A stretch of DNA of 64,000 bases from Lampris incognitus (lineage: Eukaryota > Chordata > Actinopteri > Lampriformes > Lampridae), in the NCBI RefSeq assembly GCF_029633865.1, contig NC_079211.1:149305901-149369900 (forward strand), read 5' to 3'. Below are positions 14,131 to 24,228 of this stretch, piece after piece; positions within the stretch are counted from its first letter, which is position 1, and each line of letters opens with the position of its first letter. The notes below the pieces were generated by a model. The model saw nothing but the letters and a program-made list of their open reading frames with translations. It did no database searches and had not been told where the DNA came from. A program made the translations under genes and the position numbers.

Positions 14131-14305
14131 TCATACATCAGCTGTTTGAAGTTACCTCGGTTTCAAAGCTTCTGTGTACTTCTTATAACCGGCTTTATTT
14201 GGCCAGCCGTACATCCACTGGGCAGCTAAGGAGATGGAGTAGGGGAGGCCCACTAATAGGGCGCCTGCTGCCACAGGCAGAGAAATGTGGTATTTCAGTC
14301 CAGCC
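5711..14305 (-). CDS. Alpha/beta-hydrolase, isoprenylcysteine methylesterase-like
   Basis: Seven minus-strand exons were resolved: 14156-14305, 13698-13818, 12421-12633, 12097-12180, 7585-7726, 6666-6828 and 5711-5942. All have AG/GT borders and join in one frame of 367 residues to a TAA at 5711-5713. The first coding exon was not found, so the N-terminus is missing. Residues are counted from the first resolved codon. A hydrophobic segment near the start (LPVAAGALLVGLPYSISLAA) suggests a membrane anchor. The oxyanion loop is YGGAW (124-128), the nucleophile elbow GHSAG with Ser198, then GTTDIIVP with Asp303 and VNHTN with His335, giving a complete catalytic triad. Fish relatives are called probable isoprenylcysteine alpha-carbonyl methylesterase ICMEL-like; a lipid or ester substrate at the ER membrane is inferred, not shown. 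The introns are loaded with Tc1, L2, SINE and MITE copies but no exon is damaged. An ATG at the 5' side of the 13.8 kb exon is intronic: the phase requires the CAG acceptor before RIYCLTR. Confidence 0.85.
6846..7403 (-). mobile_element. SINE family A, split by a MITE
   Basis: The two halves (6846-6900 and 7337-7403) match the head and middle of the SINE at 355-735. Between them lies a TIR element. The SINE ends about 18 bases from the acceptor of the 6666-6828 exon of the hydrolase gene. Confidence 0.65.
6901..7336. mobile_element. MITE with ~50-bp terminal inverted repeats
   Basis: Both ends read CCAAATTGTGTCCGGGCTGC inward and stay inverted for roughly 50 bases. The middle (about 7103-7132) is a TAGC-rich palindrome. 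No coding frame is present. Flanking bases do not give a clear target duplication, so the superfamily is not assigned. Confidence 0.7.
7886..8277 (-). mobile_element. SINE family A, full length
   Basis: Near-identical to 355-735, with an (AC)n tract at about 8021-8060 and the tRNA-like head at the right end. It lies in a hydrolase-gene intron. Confidence 0.8.
8331..8466 (-). mobile_element. SINE family A, partial
   Basis: Only the central part of the SINE is present, from the GTGGGAGGAAACCGGAGC region to the B-box side. It abuts the 5' extension of the preceding copy. Confidence 0.65.
8630..10237 (+). mobile_element. Full-length Tc1-like DNA transposon
   Basis: The ends are inverted (CACTACCGTTCAAAAGTTTG on each side) and flanked by TA, the Tc1/mariner target. 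The length, 1608 bp, is normal for Tc1. It holds one uninterrupted transposase and sits in a hydrolase-gene intron. A palindromic derivative of the same family is at 27275-28471. Confidence 0.95.
9032..10075 (+). CDS. Tc1-like transposase, intact frame
   Basis: A 347-residue frame runs from ATG (MARKRELSSETRQS) to TGA without a break. The N-terminal paired-like DNA-binding region has two helix-turn-helix units (about residues 1-110: SMREIAKKLKIS, then TGPQLASSLNS) joined by a GRPR-type AT-hook (SGRPR, about residues 57-62). The DDE domain shows WTDES, QQDNDPKHTS and SPDLNPIELLWEQL, with the last Asp and Glu spaced as in Tc1 (DD34E). The typical GGG motif is KHGGGNVMVWGCF. The protein would cut and rejoin its own ends at TA sites in the nucleus. 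All catalytic residues are visible, so nothing in the frame predicts inactivity; whether it is expressed cannot be told. Confidence 0.93.
   Translation: MARKRELSSETRQSILVLRNEGYSMREIAKKLKISYTGVYYSLQRTAQTGSNQSRKRSGRPRCTTEQEDKYIRVSSLRNRRLTGPQLASSLNSTRKTPVSTSTVKRRLRDSGLQGRVAKKKPYLRLTNKRKRLRWAKEHRHWTEEDWKKVLWTDESKFEVFGSQRRTFVRRRTNEKMLEECLTPSVKHGGGNVMVWGCFGAGKVGDLYRVQGIPNKEGYHSILQRHAIPRGQRLIGANFILQQDNDPKHTSKLCKNYLEQKQAAGILSVMEWPAQSPDLNPIELLWEQLDRMVRKKCPSNQSNLWELLLEAWGAISPDYLNKLTARMPKVCNAVIAANGGFFDESKV
10348..11218 (-). mobile_element. L2-type LINE, 5'-truncated
   Basis: The minus strand encodes the end of a reverse transcriptase and its C-terminal part: LNTNKTEFMVVGSK, LDYCNGVLSGVPSKALDRLQ, then HLHWLLVKSRISYKI and GDRAFSVAAPHP. 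The 3' tail, near 10350-10395, reads into the ATAGCGCCTTTCAAGGAACC segment common at fish L2 ends. It lacks the endonuclease and most of the RT and is inactive. Confidence 0.8.
11219..11553. other. Intron sequence, no feature
   Basis: AT-rich with a short G run near 11464. No gene or repeat family was recognised. Confidence 0.4.
11554..11782 (+). mobile_element. tRNA-derived SINE, family B, internally deleted
   Basis: It starts GGGCATCCGGGTGGTGTGGC and has a B box GGTTCGAATCC. It then jumps from the GGGAAGCCGGATG segment to the AGAGGGGGTGGAGCAGCGAC segment, so it lacks about 200 bases present in the 12986 copy. It ends in a G-rich, A-rich tail. Confidence 0.78.
12986..13430 (+). mobile_element. 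tRNA-derived SINE, family B, full length
   Basis: This is the longest uninterrupted plus-strand copy. The tRNA-like head runs 12986-13065, followed by the conserved body (CTCCTCACTGTCAGGTGAAA, GGTAGTCTGCAGCC) and an A-rich tail. It lies in a hydrolase-gene intron. Confidence 0.82.
14041..14130. repeat. (AC)n microsatellite, about 90 bp
   Basis: A pure AC run of about 45 units sits 25 bases past the donor of the 14156-14305 exon, in the following intron of the minus-strand hydrolase gene. Confidence 0.97.
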
Positions 14306-14389
14306 CTTCAAAAAGTAAAAGCACACAGTTTTAGCGAAGGGGGGGAAAAAGCATCACTATTCTTCATTGACTTCAAATAAAAAAAATAT

Positions 14390-14850
14390 GGTAACACTTT
14401 AGTATGGGGAACATAAAAAAACGTAATTACTAGTGAATTAGTAATGATCAAGATGTCACTTTAGTATGGGGAACATATTCTAAGTAACAAAAACTTAATT
14501 TACAGTAATTTAACACTACGAACACTTGTAGTTTTGTGTTTTGTTATGTAAGAACAGACCATATTCATTAAGTGTTAGTAAGGGAGAATAACTCTTCTTG
14601 TGGTACTACCACCTTATAAAGTCCACACTAAGCAAAGCATATTGAGATGGTACTACTAATAAGCAATACTTCTGAGGTTATAGAGGGAAAACTCATAGTT
14701 AATGGCTTACTGGCTGTATAATAAGGCCATGCAGAATAAGGCATTAATGAGTACGTAATAATGACCAATTAAGAGCCAATATGTTGCTAATTTGCATGCT
14801 AATAAGCACCCAATTAATGGTGACTACGTTCCCCATACTAAAGTCTTACC
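14390..14850. mobile_element. hAT-type MITE with 8-bp target duplication
   Basis: The ends are inverted (GGTAACACTTTAGTATGGGG left; the right end reads CCCCATACTAAAGTCTTACC). The 8-bp duplication AAAAATAT is exact on both sides (14382-14389 and 14851-14858), as hAT transposition makes. No coding capacity. Confidence 0.88.
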
Positions 14851-14869
14851 AAAAATATTTTACCAGCTT

Positions 14870-15680
14870 CTCACATTTTTATTGTGTGGCAGTGTTTTAT
14901 CTTCTGGGCTGAGTTCTGCAGGAGAATAAACGAGAGAGGGTAAAACATTATAAACTATCAACCCTGTAGACTAGAGAGGCAGACGCATGGCCATTCTGTA
15001 AGTCGACAGCATCACATCCTTTAAACTGGTGTAACGTCCTCCATCTTAGTGTGAATGCTCTATTACCTTGTTTAATACCAAAGGCTTCATTTTTTTTCCA
15101 TTTTCTAATTTCGTCTGTTACTCACCACTACGGGCTTTATTTGGACCTAGATTGGCATGTCGGGATGATACAGAAGGACTGTGATGACCCTGCAATGAGG
15201 CAACGAGAGCAAGCCTACGGAAGCGCGTAAGGCTACGCAGCAACGCCTAGCAGCCCCACAACGCTGCTCCCACTTTACGTTTCACGGGAGAAAGTGATTC
15301 TACACAGAAAATCAGTTTCTACTAACAGACGACAAACACGAATAACGTTCTTTGCAGAGGACGCCGAACGTCATCTGATACTTCCTACGGCCCAGCCGGC
15401 GTCGGGTTTGGAGGACAAGAAAAACAAAACAACCCGGAAGCACACGAAAGCGGAAGTGGCTAAAAGCGACTTCCGGAACGTTGTATCGCTTCTTAACAAC
15501 GTTGCACTTCAAAATAACAGAAGATGAGACGCGATTACTGCCGAATTGGGCGTACAATTCGGACATACTTATGGAATAAAATTTAACCCACACATGTTGA
15601 AGTTATTTGATATTTTCACACGATGCGCGCATGCGCGGGACTGTCGGTTTTCCACGGCAGTAGTGATAGGCGGGTATACG
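14870..15680 (-). promoter_or_regulatory. Probable 5' region of the hydrolase gene
   Basis: Reading on the minus strand, a strong donor (GTG|GTGAGTAA) lies near 15123, so a non-coding first exon probably ends there. Upstream, about 15180-15560 is CpG-richer than its surroundings, and a perfect palindromic NRF1-type site GCGCATGCGC lies near 15627. The short exon carrying the start codon, between here and 14305, was not found. This placement is inference from splice signals and motif only. Confidence 0.42.
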
Positions 15681-15688
15681 GCTTAGTA

Positions 15689-16439
15689 CAGTGTTTCTCA
15701 ACCGGGGGTCCGCGGACCCCTAGTGGTCCGTGGTGTAATTGCAAGGGGTCCGTGAAAATAAAATATCTTTAAGAAAAAGATCCTATGACATTTATAGAAA
15801 TAGGATTATTTTACTCAAATGTGACTGAGACCTTTATCTACCTAAACTATAAAGGCTAACAGGACTTTTTTCTCTAATTACATCTGTTTCACAAGTGTAA
15901 TTTATTGTATTTTAATAAGAGATCTCGCTGTTTTGTTCCACTTCTGTTTTGTTCCATATATCTGAAAGTTACTGAATACATATTCTGTTTTGTTACATAT
16001 ATCTGAAAGTTACTGAATACATATTCTGTTTTGTTACATATATCTGAAACTTACTGAATACATATTCTGTGTTGTTACATATATCTGAAAGTTATTGAAT
16101 ACATATTCTGTTTTGTTACATATATCTGAAAGTTACTGAATACATATTCTGTGTTGTTACATATATCTGAAAGTTACTGAATACATATTCTGTTTTGTTA
16201 CATATATCTGAAAGTTACTGCATAAGAATTCTGTTTTGTTACATATATCTAAGTTACAACTGAAAGCTCTTATTTTTGCCCCAAAGAGTGAATAAATGCT
16301 ATAATGCAATTTAAAATGCAGTTTGTACTGTTTCTATCAAATTGCAACCCCCCCTCCCCCAAGATCAGGTGGAGGGGTCCTCAGGGTAGATCAAAAATAC
16401 GCAGGGGGTCCAGGACCCCAAAAAGGTTGAGAACCACTG
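15689..16439. mobile_element. hAT-type MITE, copy 1, with exact 8-bp target duplication
   Basis: It begins CAGTGTTTCTCAACC and ends GGTTGAGAACCACTG, imperfect inverted ends, with GCTTAGTA duplicated exactly at 15681-15688 and 16440-16447. Inside is an array of about seven 41-bp units around TTCTGTTTTGTTACATATAT (about 15945-16250). A second copy lies in reverse orientation at 22042-22770. Confidence 0.92.
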
Positions 16440-16447
16440 GCTTAGTA

Positions 16448-17892
16448 CACATAGAGATCTAGATAGGCAGTGACAACGCCGCCTTTCTGCCAAGCAGGCG
16501 GAAACCCAAACGAGGGCGCGTTGCCGTCGCCATGCTGACGTGTGACAGAAAGCCGAACTAACTGTCGCCTCGCTTTTGAATATCAATTTCGACAAAAGCT
16601 GCTGAAAAATCTGGGCAAGTTGCTGAATCACGACCCCACTATAATGTTAATCTGGTGACACCTTGAATAGTAAAAAAAACAAAAACAAGGAGGAGGGGTA
16701 AACAGGCATAAAAACTGCCTTTCCAAGATCTTACCCTCTTCCTAATTTTGTCCCTGTCGCCATTAGAACCAAATACTTGTACTAATTGATCAGAGGTCAG
16801 AATGTAAAGTAAAGTTGGTGCATCTTTGTCCTATACTAGACTTTATCACATTAGTATAGCTGTAAAATGATAACGAGGCAAGAGACGAACACCGTACGTT
16901 TTTCAACTCCTTTCTTTTTTATCTCACTTCTTCATCACCCTCAGCACCGTACTACACTCAGCAACAATCATTAGGCTACTGCGCCCTCTGGTGGCGTGGT
17001 GGTATTGCAATGCATGAACAATGAATGAGCCGACTACACAACAATCTTCAGCTGGGAGGTAGCGCCATTTTGGCAGGAAGAAAAATGGCCTTGCCAAAAT
17101 CTTATCCTCCCTTTCTTTTTATTTCCATTACTCGAATACTCAATTAAACGTTTTGAGCGTACAAGAGAGATCATGGTGCCCGCAGATTAAAGTCTCAGGT
17201 AGATGGATGTCGCAATCATGTTGTGCGCCCTCGCAACAAAACCACGTTCTCTTCTTTTGATCATCAGACGCTGTTTTATCATGAAGACATCACGCCTGAT
17301 ACCGGCTCCGTCCAAATGGACCGACTCCTGCTAAGAACCACGTCAACTGCAGTCACCACCCGAGGGGACGCCTGCGCTTCTTCCTCCCTCTGTTTACTGG
17401 CGGATCGCAAACGACTTCAAGGTGCATAGCGCCACCTACTGTACAAGAGTCTGTAACGTCATGTCACCTTATTAAATCCTACCCGTCAGCCTTGGGTCAC
17501 TCAAGAAAGTAAACACGGTGCCTTGCTGGTGATGTTAATCCCCTCTCTCTCTGTCCCCAGTGTCCCCATCAGATTCCACTTCCGCCCCGCCTCTCGGACT
17601 TCATCCTGTGACCTTTCTCTCCCCACTTGTTACAATGTCCTGTTACATGTTCAGCGTTTTCTTTAACGCCACAGTTCTCACACGGACCACTGCCCCCCAT
17701 TTTCCCCCATTATGAACCAGCTGCCATTTAATCCTGTGTGATCCGGTCTTACTCTTGTTACGACGGTCTCCTCCCTTCTGCTCCTTTCTTTATGATTCTT
17801 TGTTGTGACATATTTTTGTATTTTGTAATACCCCCTTCCTTTTTAGTCTTCCTCCCACCTTTTCTGCCATATCTCCATTCCTTTCCTCTTAA
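16448..17892. other. No gene seen; part may be LINE 3' UTR
   Basis: No supported exon. Two loosely similar stretches near 16700 and 17085 (both with CC(A)AGATCTTA/CCAAAATCTTA) suggest an old duplicated repeat. The last few hundred bases may be the 3' untranslated part of the minus-strand LINE that follows. Confidence 0.4.
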
Positions 17893-19500
17893 TCACTGCT
17901 TTTTCCTTCTCCTTTTTCCAAGTGGGACTGACGCTGTTATTTCCTTTTGCGAAGCCCTTTTTGCTGGTTTGTCTGCACACTCGTTCCCTTCCAGTCCCTC
18001 ATGTGCTGCTACCCAGCAGAACTGTACGTCTACACCACCTCCGCGTAGTCTTCGTAAATTATGGTGAATTTCAATGATTAAAGCTTCTCGGACAGTTTTT
18101 GCTGACTGTATACTTTCCAAGACTGCTATTGAGTCTGTGCATATCACCACCCTATCAAGTCTGACCTCTTCAACCCACTGTAAGCCAATAATGACTGCCA
18201 CTATTTCTGCTGTATGTACTGATAACTGGTCAGGTATTAATAATGAATCAATAATGACTGCCACTATTTCTGCTGTATGTACTGATAATTGGTCAGATAT
18301 TAATAATGAATCAATAATGACTGCCACTATTTCTGCTGTATGTACTGATAACTGGTCAGGTATTAATAATGAATCAATAATGACTGCCACTATTTCTGCT
18401 GTATGTACTGATAACTGGTCAGATATTAATAATGAATCAATAATGACTGCCACTATTTCGGCTGTATGTACTGATAACTGGTCAGATATTAATAATGAAT
18501 CAATAATGACTGCCACTATTTCGGCTGTATGTACTGATAACTGGTCAGATATTAATAATAAATCAATAATGACCGCCACTATTTCTGCTGTATGTGCTGA
18601 TAACTGGTCAGGTATTAATAATGAATCAATAATGACTGCCACTATTTCGGTTGTATGTACTGATAACTGGTCAGGTATTAATAATGAATCAATAATGACT
18701 GCCACTATTTCTGCTGTATGTACTGATAACTGATCAGGTATTAATAATGAATCAATAATGACTGCCACTATTTCTGCTGTATGTACTGATAACTGGTCAG
18801 GTATTAATAATGAATCAATAATGACTGCCACTATTTCTGCTGTATGTACTGATAACTGGTCAGGTATTAATAATGAATCAATAATGACTGCCACTATTTC
18901 TGCTGTATGTACTGATAACTGGTCAGGTATTAATAATGAATCAATAATGACTGCCACTATTTCGGCTGTATGTACTGATAACTGGTCAGATATTAATAAT
19001 GAATCAATAATGACCGCCACTATTTCTGCTGTATGTACTGATAACTGGTCAGGTATTAATAATGAATCAATAATGACTGCCACTATTTCTGCTGTATGTA
19101 CTGATAACTGGTCAGGTATTAATAATGAATCAATAATGACTGCCACTATTTCGGCTGTATGTACTGATAACTGGTCAGGTATTAATAATGAATCAATAAT
19201 GACTGCCACTATTTCTGCTGTATGTACTGATAACTGGTCAGGTATTAATAATGAATCAATAATGACTGCCACTATTTCTGCTGTATGTACTGATAACTGG
19301 TCAGGTATTAATAATGAATCAATAATGACTGCCACTATTTCTGCTGTATGTACTGATAACTGGTCAGATATTAATAATGAATCAATAATGACTGCCACTA
19401 TTTCTGCTGTATGTACTGATAACTGGTCAGATATTAATAATGAATCAATAATGACTGCCACTATTTCGGCTGACAGTGAAATCACAAATGGTCTACCTGA
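17893..19500 (-). mobile_element. LINE fragment with RNase H domain, internally expanded
   Basis: The minus strand ends with a LINE-type RNase H: AEIVAVIIGLQWVEEVRLDR (catalytic Glu in the AE box), VVICTDSIAVLESIQ (catalytic Asp), and VQFCWVAAHEGLEGNECAD (the family's WVPSH-GxxGNExAD box, here with A and E changes). Upstream, where the rest of the domain and the RT should be, there is instead the 63-bp tandem array. The frame stays open for 566 codons, but most of this is the repeat. LINEs of the I/Nimbus style carry such an RNase H; the exact clade is not settled. Non-functional. Confidence 0.75.
18187..19470. repeat. 63-bp minisatellite, about 20 units
   Basis: The unit holds AATAATGACTGCCACTATTT and CTGATAACTGGTCAGGTATT. 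It equals 21 codons, so several frames stay open on both strands; on the minus strand the unit reads ISDQLSVHTAEIVAVIIDSLL. Copies differ mainly at one G/A site (TCAGG or TCAGA) and one T/G site (TTTCTGC or TTTCGGC), so it is young or homogenised. Confidence 0.97.
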
Positions 19501-19599
19501 GTGGGATACTCGCTTTCTCCAGCATTTGCGTGCGCCCTCTAGCGCTGTTAGGTGCAAACAGCAACTAAAACGAGTGGGCGAGGTATGGCTCACAGAGTA

Positions 19600-20283
19600 G
19601 AGAGCCTACGATCTCTGTTCTGCGGTATGGCTGAGACAGAGGCAACCATTAATCTTTGGGTTTTGTTCTTTTGTTGTTGGGCTTTTTTTTCTAGGTTCTG
19701 GAAGGTGCTATGTCCAAATTCTCTCAAATTCCACGAATCAATAAGGCCACTTGTGAGGTCATATGATGCCAGGGCTTTTTAGTAATAGTTTTATCATAAA
19801 TATAGAACAGATTATAATAGAATATATTTTATTTCGAAAATGTAACAAATAATAAGTAAGAAAATGTAACAAGAAAAACAAATAAAATGAACAGCAAACA
19901 TGAACAGCAAATTCTCAATAAACAAAAATAAATAAATAAATACTAAATGTCCAAAAGGAGCAGGAAGAAGTATAGACTTATTTGTTCCTATCCCCCCTTT
20001 TCATAGCTTAAATGATAAATTTAATGTTCATCATATATACACATAAATGATTACATTAATGTTTATCATGTATAACTACAGTCTTTACCTCAGTGTTAAT
20101 GAAATATAACTTAATTACCTTAATGTATATCCTATTGACACACACATAATCATCGTGCAGTGCCCATCCAGCATGTCCCCACACTCAGAGGAAAAAAACT
20201 ACATCGTCAACACATAGAAACAAGGTTGCTGAGTTCTACATCTGAACCATTCCACAAATAAACCCCACAAATTGAAACGCATA
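19600..20283. other. AT-rich stretch, no gene seen
   Basis: A-rich and T-rich with no supported open frame or recognised repeat. Confidence 0.5.
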
Positions 20284-21034
20284 GTGTAACATACACGAAT
20301 AAGTAGACACGTTTAGTCGACTGGTTAACGTTGTCGCCCGCGATGCAAGAAATACGGGTTCGCGTCCCGGCTGTGGCGGTTCCCGCGGCTGCCCCCCCCC
20401 CCCGAGTTTGCTGCATTGGTGTCAGAATGTCTTTGGTTGCACAGATGGGGCAGAGAGTAACTTGGGTTGAAGCTCCCTCTCTTGAGATCGTGTCCAGCTT
20501 GCTTCTGGTGTTTCCCCCTGGTGGCACACTCTCCGATCGTGCCCAACTTGCTTCTGATGGCTGCCGCCGGTGGCTCCCTCTCCACGGATCATGTCCAGCT
20601 TGCTTCTGGTGGCTTCCCCATGGCTTGAAGGGCTGGCTCTCTTCCGTTGCATGGTCGGGGCAGGACGCGGCAGGAGCTCTGCGTTGGACTTGTTCTGAAA
20701 GAGAAGACATTTTCCGTTTCCTCTGGACTCGGCCCCTCGGACACTACCCAGCGAGTCTACCGCACTCAGGGGTGGGCAGCCAGCCCTTCAAGCCATGGGG
20801 AAGCCACCAGAAGCAAGCTGGACATGATCCGTGGAGAGGGAGCCACCAGCGGCAGCCATCAGAAGCAAGTTGGGCACGATCGGAGAGTGTGCCACCAGGG
20901 GGAAACACCAGAAGCAATCTGGACATGATCCGTGGAGAGGGAGCGAATTCGGGGGGCAGCCGCGGGAACCACCACAGCCGGGACGCGAACCCGTATCTCT
21001 TGCACTGCGGGCGACAACGTTAACCAGTCGACTG
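20284..21034. repeat. Large inverted repeat with tRNA-like ends
   Basis: Left arm 20315-20639 and right arm 20778-21034 are inverted copies; the left arm has about 65 extra bases (about 20405-20470). The outer ends carry GTCGACTGGTTAACGTTGTC followed by GGGTTCGCGTCCCGGCTGTG, which resembles a tRNA B-box half. Inside each arm the phrase TCCAGCTTGCTTCTGGTG recurs two or three times. The spacer is about 138 bp. No protein is coded. Confidence 0.85.
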
Positions 21035-21270
21035 AAGGGTCCGACATGGCTAACGGGTTGGGCCCTTTAGTCGACCCCCGGCTGTGACGGTCCGGTCGGG
21101 GACGCCCTATCCTGAAGGAGGGGGTAGTGTAACGTACACCAATAAGTAGACACGTTAGCCCTTGGCTAACAGGTCGGCCCCTTTGGTCGACTGGTTAACG
21201 TTGTCGCCCGTAGTGCGGGAAACCCGGGTTCGCGTCCCGGCTGTGGCGGTTCCCGGGCTGCCCCCCCTTA
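21035..21270 (+). repeat. Partial copy of the same tRNA-like end
   Basis: Bases from about 21126 repeat the start of the previous element (GTGTAAC, then AATAAGTAGACACGTT) and the GGTTAACGTTGTCGCCCG and GGTTCGCGTCCCGGCTGTGG segments. It stops at a C run near 21267. Confidence 0.7.
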
Positions 21271-22041
21271 TTCACTACAATGTGCTCTTCAAGTTATAAC
21301 CCCCCTCTCTTCCTGAGAACATTTTTTGTATGTTGCCAGGAAGAACATTACTTCTTCTTTTGTACATTATTTGTGCAGTCTTATATTCTACCAGCTCCAA
21401 GAACTAACACACCGTGTCAGTATGTTGGTGTGGCGATGAGATCCTACATTGTTTACTATCCCCGTGGCTCTTTTAGTAGTATGCATAATGAGTACATGAT
21501 GCAAAAATTGTTAAACGTTCTTGGTAGACCTTTGCCAGAAAACCCCTTTACAAAAGGCCCCCGTGGACCCGAGGAGGCAGAAAAGCACCCTTTCACAGAT
21601 TTCCACTGAACAGCCTTCAGCGAGGAGAACCAGAGACGCAGTAGGATTGTCCCAGAACCTGGACACGCCCCTTATTTTAGCCATATTTTTAATTCATAAG
21701 GGTAAATTTAGTAAGACTCCGCCCATCTTCATTTTCTACTATAATGAAACTCAACTCTATATTAAGTCCCTGAAATAATGAAACCAAAATGTGTCAAAGA
21801 TCTCTATGGATTACTAGAAAATGATCGGGCCAACGCAATATATTCAAAAGTAACAATCGTTTAGTCAACCTTTATTTACAATTTACTTATTTCATTAACA
21901 TTTTACATTTTATTCTGCTTAGCTGATTTATCGATGGCTATTTCATGTTTTGTTCTGCTGGATTTGTTCGATGCCTTTTTTTGTATGGTTTGTGTCCATT
22001 TTTTTACATCTCTTGTGGTGTGGGCTCGTTGTTTTCTAGAG
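21271..22041. other. No gene seen
   Basis: Open stretches are short and lack splice context or family motifs. Confidence 0.45.
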
Positions 22042-22770
22042 CAGTGGTTCTCCACCTTTTTGGGGTCCTGGACCCCCTGCGTATTTTTGATCTACCCTGA
22101 GGACCCCTCCACCTGATCTTGGGGGAGGGGGGTTGCAATTTGATAGAAACAGTAGAAACTGCATTTTAAATTGCATTATAGCATTTATTCACTCTTTGGG
22201 GCAAAAATAAGAGCTTTCAGTTGTAACTTAGATATAGTTAACAAAACAGAACTCTTATGCAGTAACTTTCAGATATATGTAACAACACAGAATATGTATT
22301 CAGTAACTTTCAGATATATGTAACAAAACAGAATTCTTGTGCAGTAACTTTCAGATATATGTAACAAAACAGAATTCTTATGCAGTAACTTTCAGATATA
22401 TCTAACAAAACAGGATATGTATTCAGTAACTTTCAGATAAATGTAACAAAACAGAATATGTATTCAGTAACTTTCAGATCTATGTAACAACAGAATTTTT
22501 ATGCAGTAACTTTTAACAATGCAAACGGGAGCGAGATCTCTTATTAAAATACAATAAATTACACTTGTGAAACAGATGTAATTAGAGAAAAAAGTCCTGT
22601 TAGCCTTTATAGTTTAGGTAGATAAAGGTCTCAGTCACATTTGAGTAAAATAATCCTATTTCTATAAATGTCATAGGATATTTTTTTTAAAGATATTTTA
22701 TTTTCACGGACCCCTTGCAATTACACCACGGACCACTAGGGGTCCGCGGACCCCCGGTTGAGAAACACTG
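22042..22770. mobile_element. hAT-type MITE, copy 2, reversed
   Basis: Same family as 15689-16439 in the opposite orientation, with the same 41-bp inner array (about 22250-22515). Flanks TTCTAGAG and GTCTAGCG match at six of eight bases, so the duplication has decayed. Confidence 0.88.
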
Positions 22771-22974
22771 GTCTAGCGGATGAAGTTTTCAATTGTAACG
22801 TTTGCCTTATTGTAAATGTATCGCTCGAATTAAAAAAAAACAGAAAAACGAAATAAAAGAAAAATGAAAAGAAAAATGAAACCCCCCCCCCAACGTCTCT
22901 TAACGTGCTTTGCCCCAACATTTGTTTTTCCTCTATTGACCAACTTTCAAATATACAGACGCATTACAGACACG

Positions 22975-23560
22975 TGCTCAACGAGCGGCGGGGTTCTCTG
23001 CGTAACTTCCGGCGCAACTTCCGGCGTTCCCTCCTTTCTCCGAGCGTCCGCCGACTGTGTGAGCCGCGTGTTTACACACTCCCAGGTCAGTTTCCAGCCC
23101 CGTGGCCCTTCGCCGGCCTCGTTATTCGGGCGGCGCGGTTTCGCCGATACGGAGCGCGGCCTCGGCGACGCCCGGCCGAGTGCGCCGGAGGGCAGCGAGC
23201 GTGTCGCGGCGGCCGTTTGGAAAGTAAGCCGGAAGGCGCCGAGGCCTCCTGCCGGGCGTTAGCCGCGGCGCCCACCGCCTAGCGGCGCGCTAGTAAGACG
23301 TGGACGCCGGATCTGCCCCCTCTCCCGTCCGCCGCAAGGCGAGAGGGGCCCCGGCTTCTCCACCCGCCCCTCCGCCCTCTTTAAATCCTTTAAAATGCGG
23401 CGCTGCCACCTCACGGCACAAGGCGACGTTAAGCTAGCCGCCGGGACTAAGTTACCCCGCCCGCCCGCCGAGCCCGGCCACAGACACGGGGCGAGGCCGC
23501 CGCCACCGCCGCCGTTTAGATGGCTATCGTCGCTAGCCAGCACCGGGCACGCTTCACCCG
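22975..23560 (+). promoter_or_regulatory. btf3: CpG-rich promoter and probable 5' exon of btf3
   Basis: This is the densest CpG block near the gene. A donor CCCAG|GTCAGT at 23085/23086 could close a non-coding first exon. The coding part starts 8.3 kb downstream directly after an acceptor, which requires an upstream exon. Linking this island to btf3 is inference from strand, order and the absence of any other plus-strand gene between them. Confidence 0.55.
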
Positions 23561-24142
23561 GACACACGTCACCTTTATTCTCTTTTAACTTTACCACATG
23601 CTACTATGACGCACAAACACCTTCCATTCCCGGGGGGGGGGGGATAGCGGTACTCAAGTACTGTACTTAATAGCCTAGTAACGTTACTTTACCTCAGCGT
23701 TTACATTTTGGGGATATCCTACTTTTCTCTCTCTCCCCTCCCTCTCTTCCTCTCTCTCTCTCCCCCTCTCTTTTCAGACAAACTTCACCTTTATTCTTTT
23801 TTATCTTTACAACATGTTACTGTGATGCACAAACACGTTTCATTCCCAGGGGAGGAAAATAGCTGTACTCAAGTACTGTACTTAATAGCCCACTAACGTT
23901 ACTTTACTTAAGCGTTTACATTTTGGGGATATCCTACTTTTTCCTTCCTCTCTCTCTCTCCCCCTCTCTTTTCAGACAAACTTCACCTTTATTCTTTTTT
24001 ATCTTTACAACATGTTACTGTGATGCACAAACACGTTTCATTCCCAGGGGAGGAAAATAGCTGTACTCAAGTACTGTACTTAATAGCCCACTAACGTTAC
24101 TTTACTTAAGCGTTTACATTTTGGGGATATCCTACTTTTTCC

Positions 24143-24228
<86 letters not shown>

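Noticed and set aside
18187-19470. CRISPR-like array
   Set aside because: Units are contiguous with no unique spacers, and the setting is a vertebrate genome.
17893-19593. A 566-codon minus-strand frame as a host repeat-protein gene
   Set aside because: Most of it is the 63-bp array, which is open because the unit is a multiple of three; the ends are LINE RNase H and non-conserved sequence.
23087-23597. Open frames in the CpG-rich block as proteins
   Set aside because: GC-rich sequence keeps frames open by chance, they overlap on both strands, and none shows a motif.
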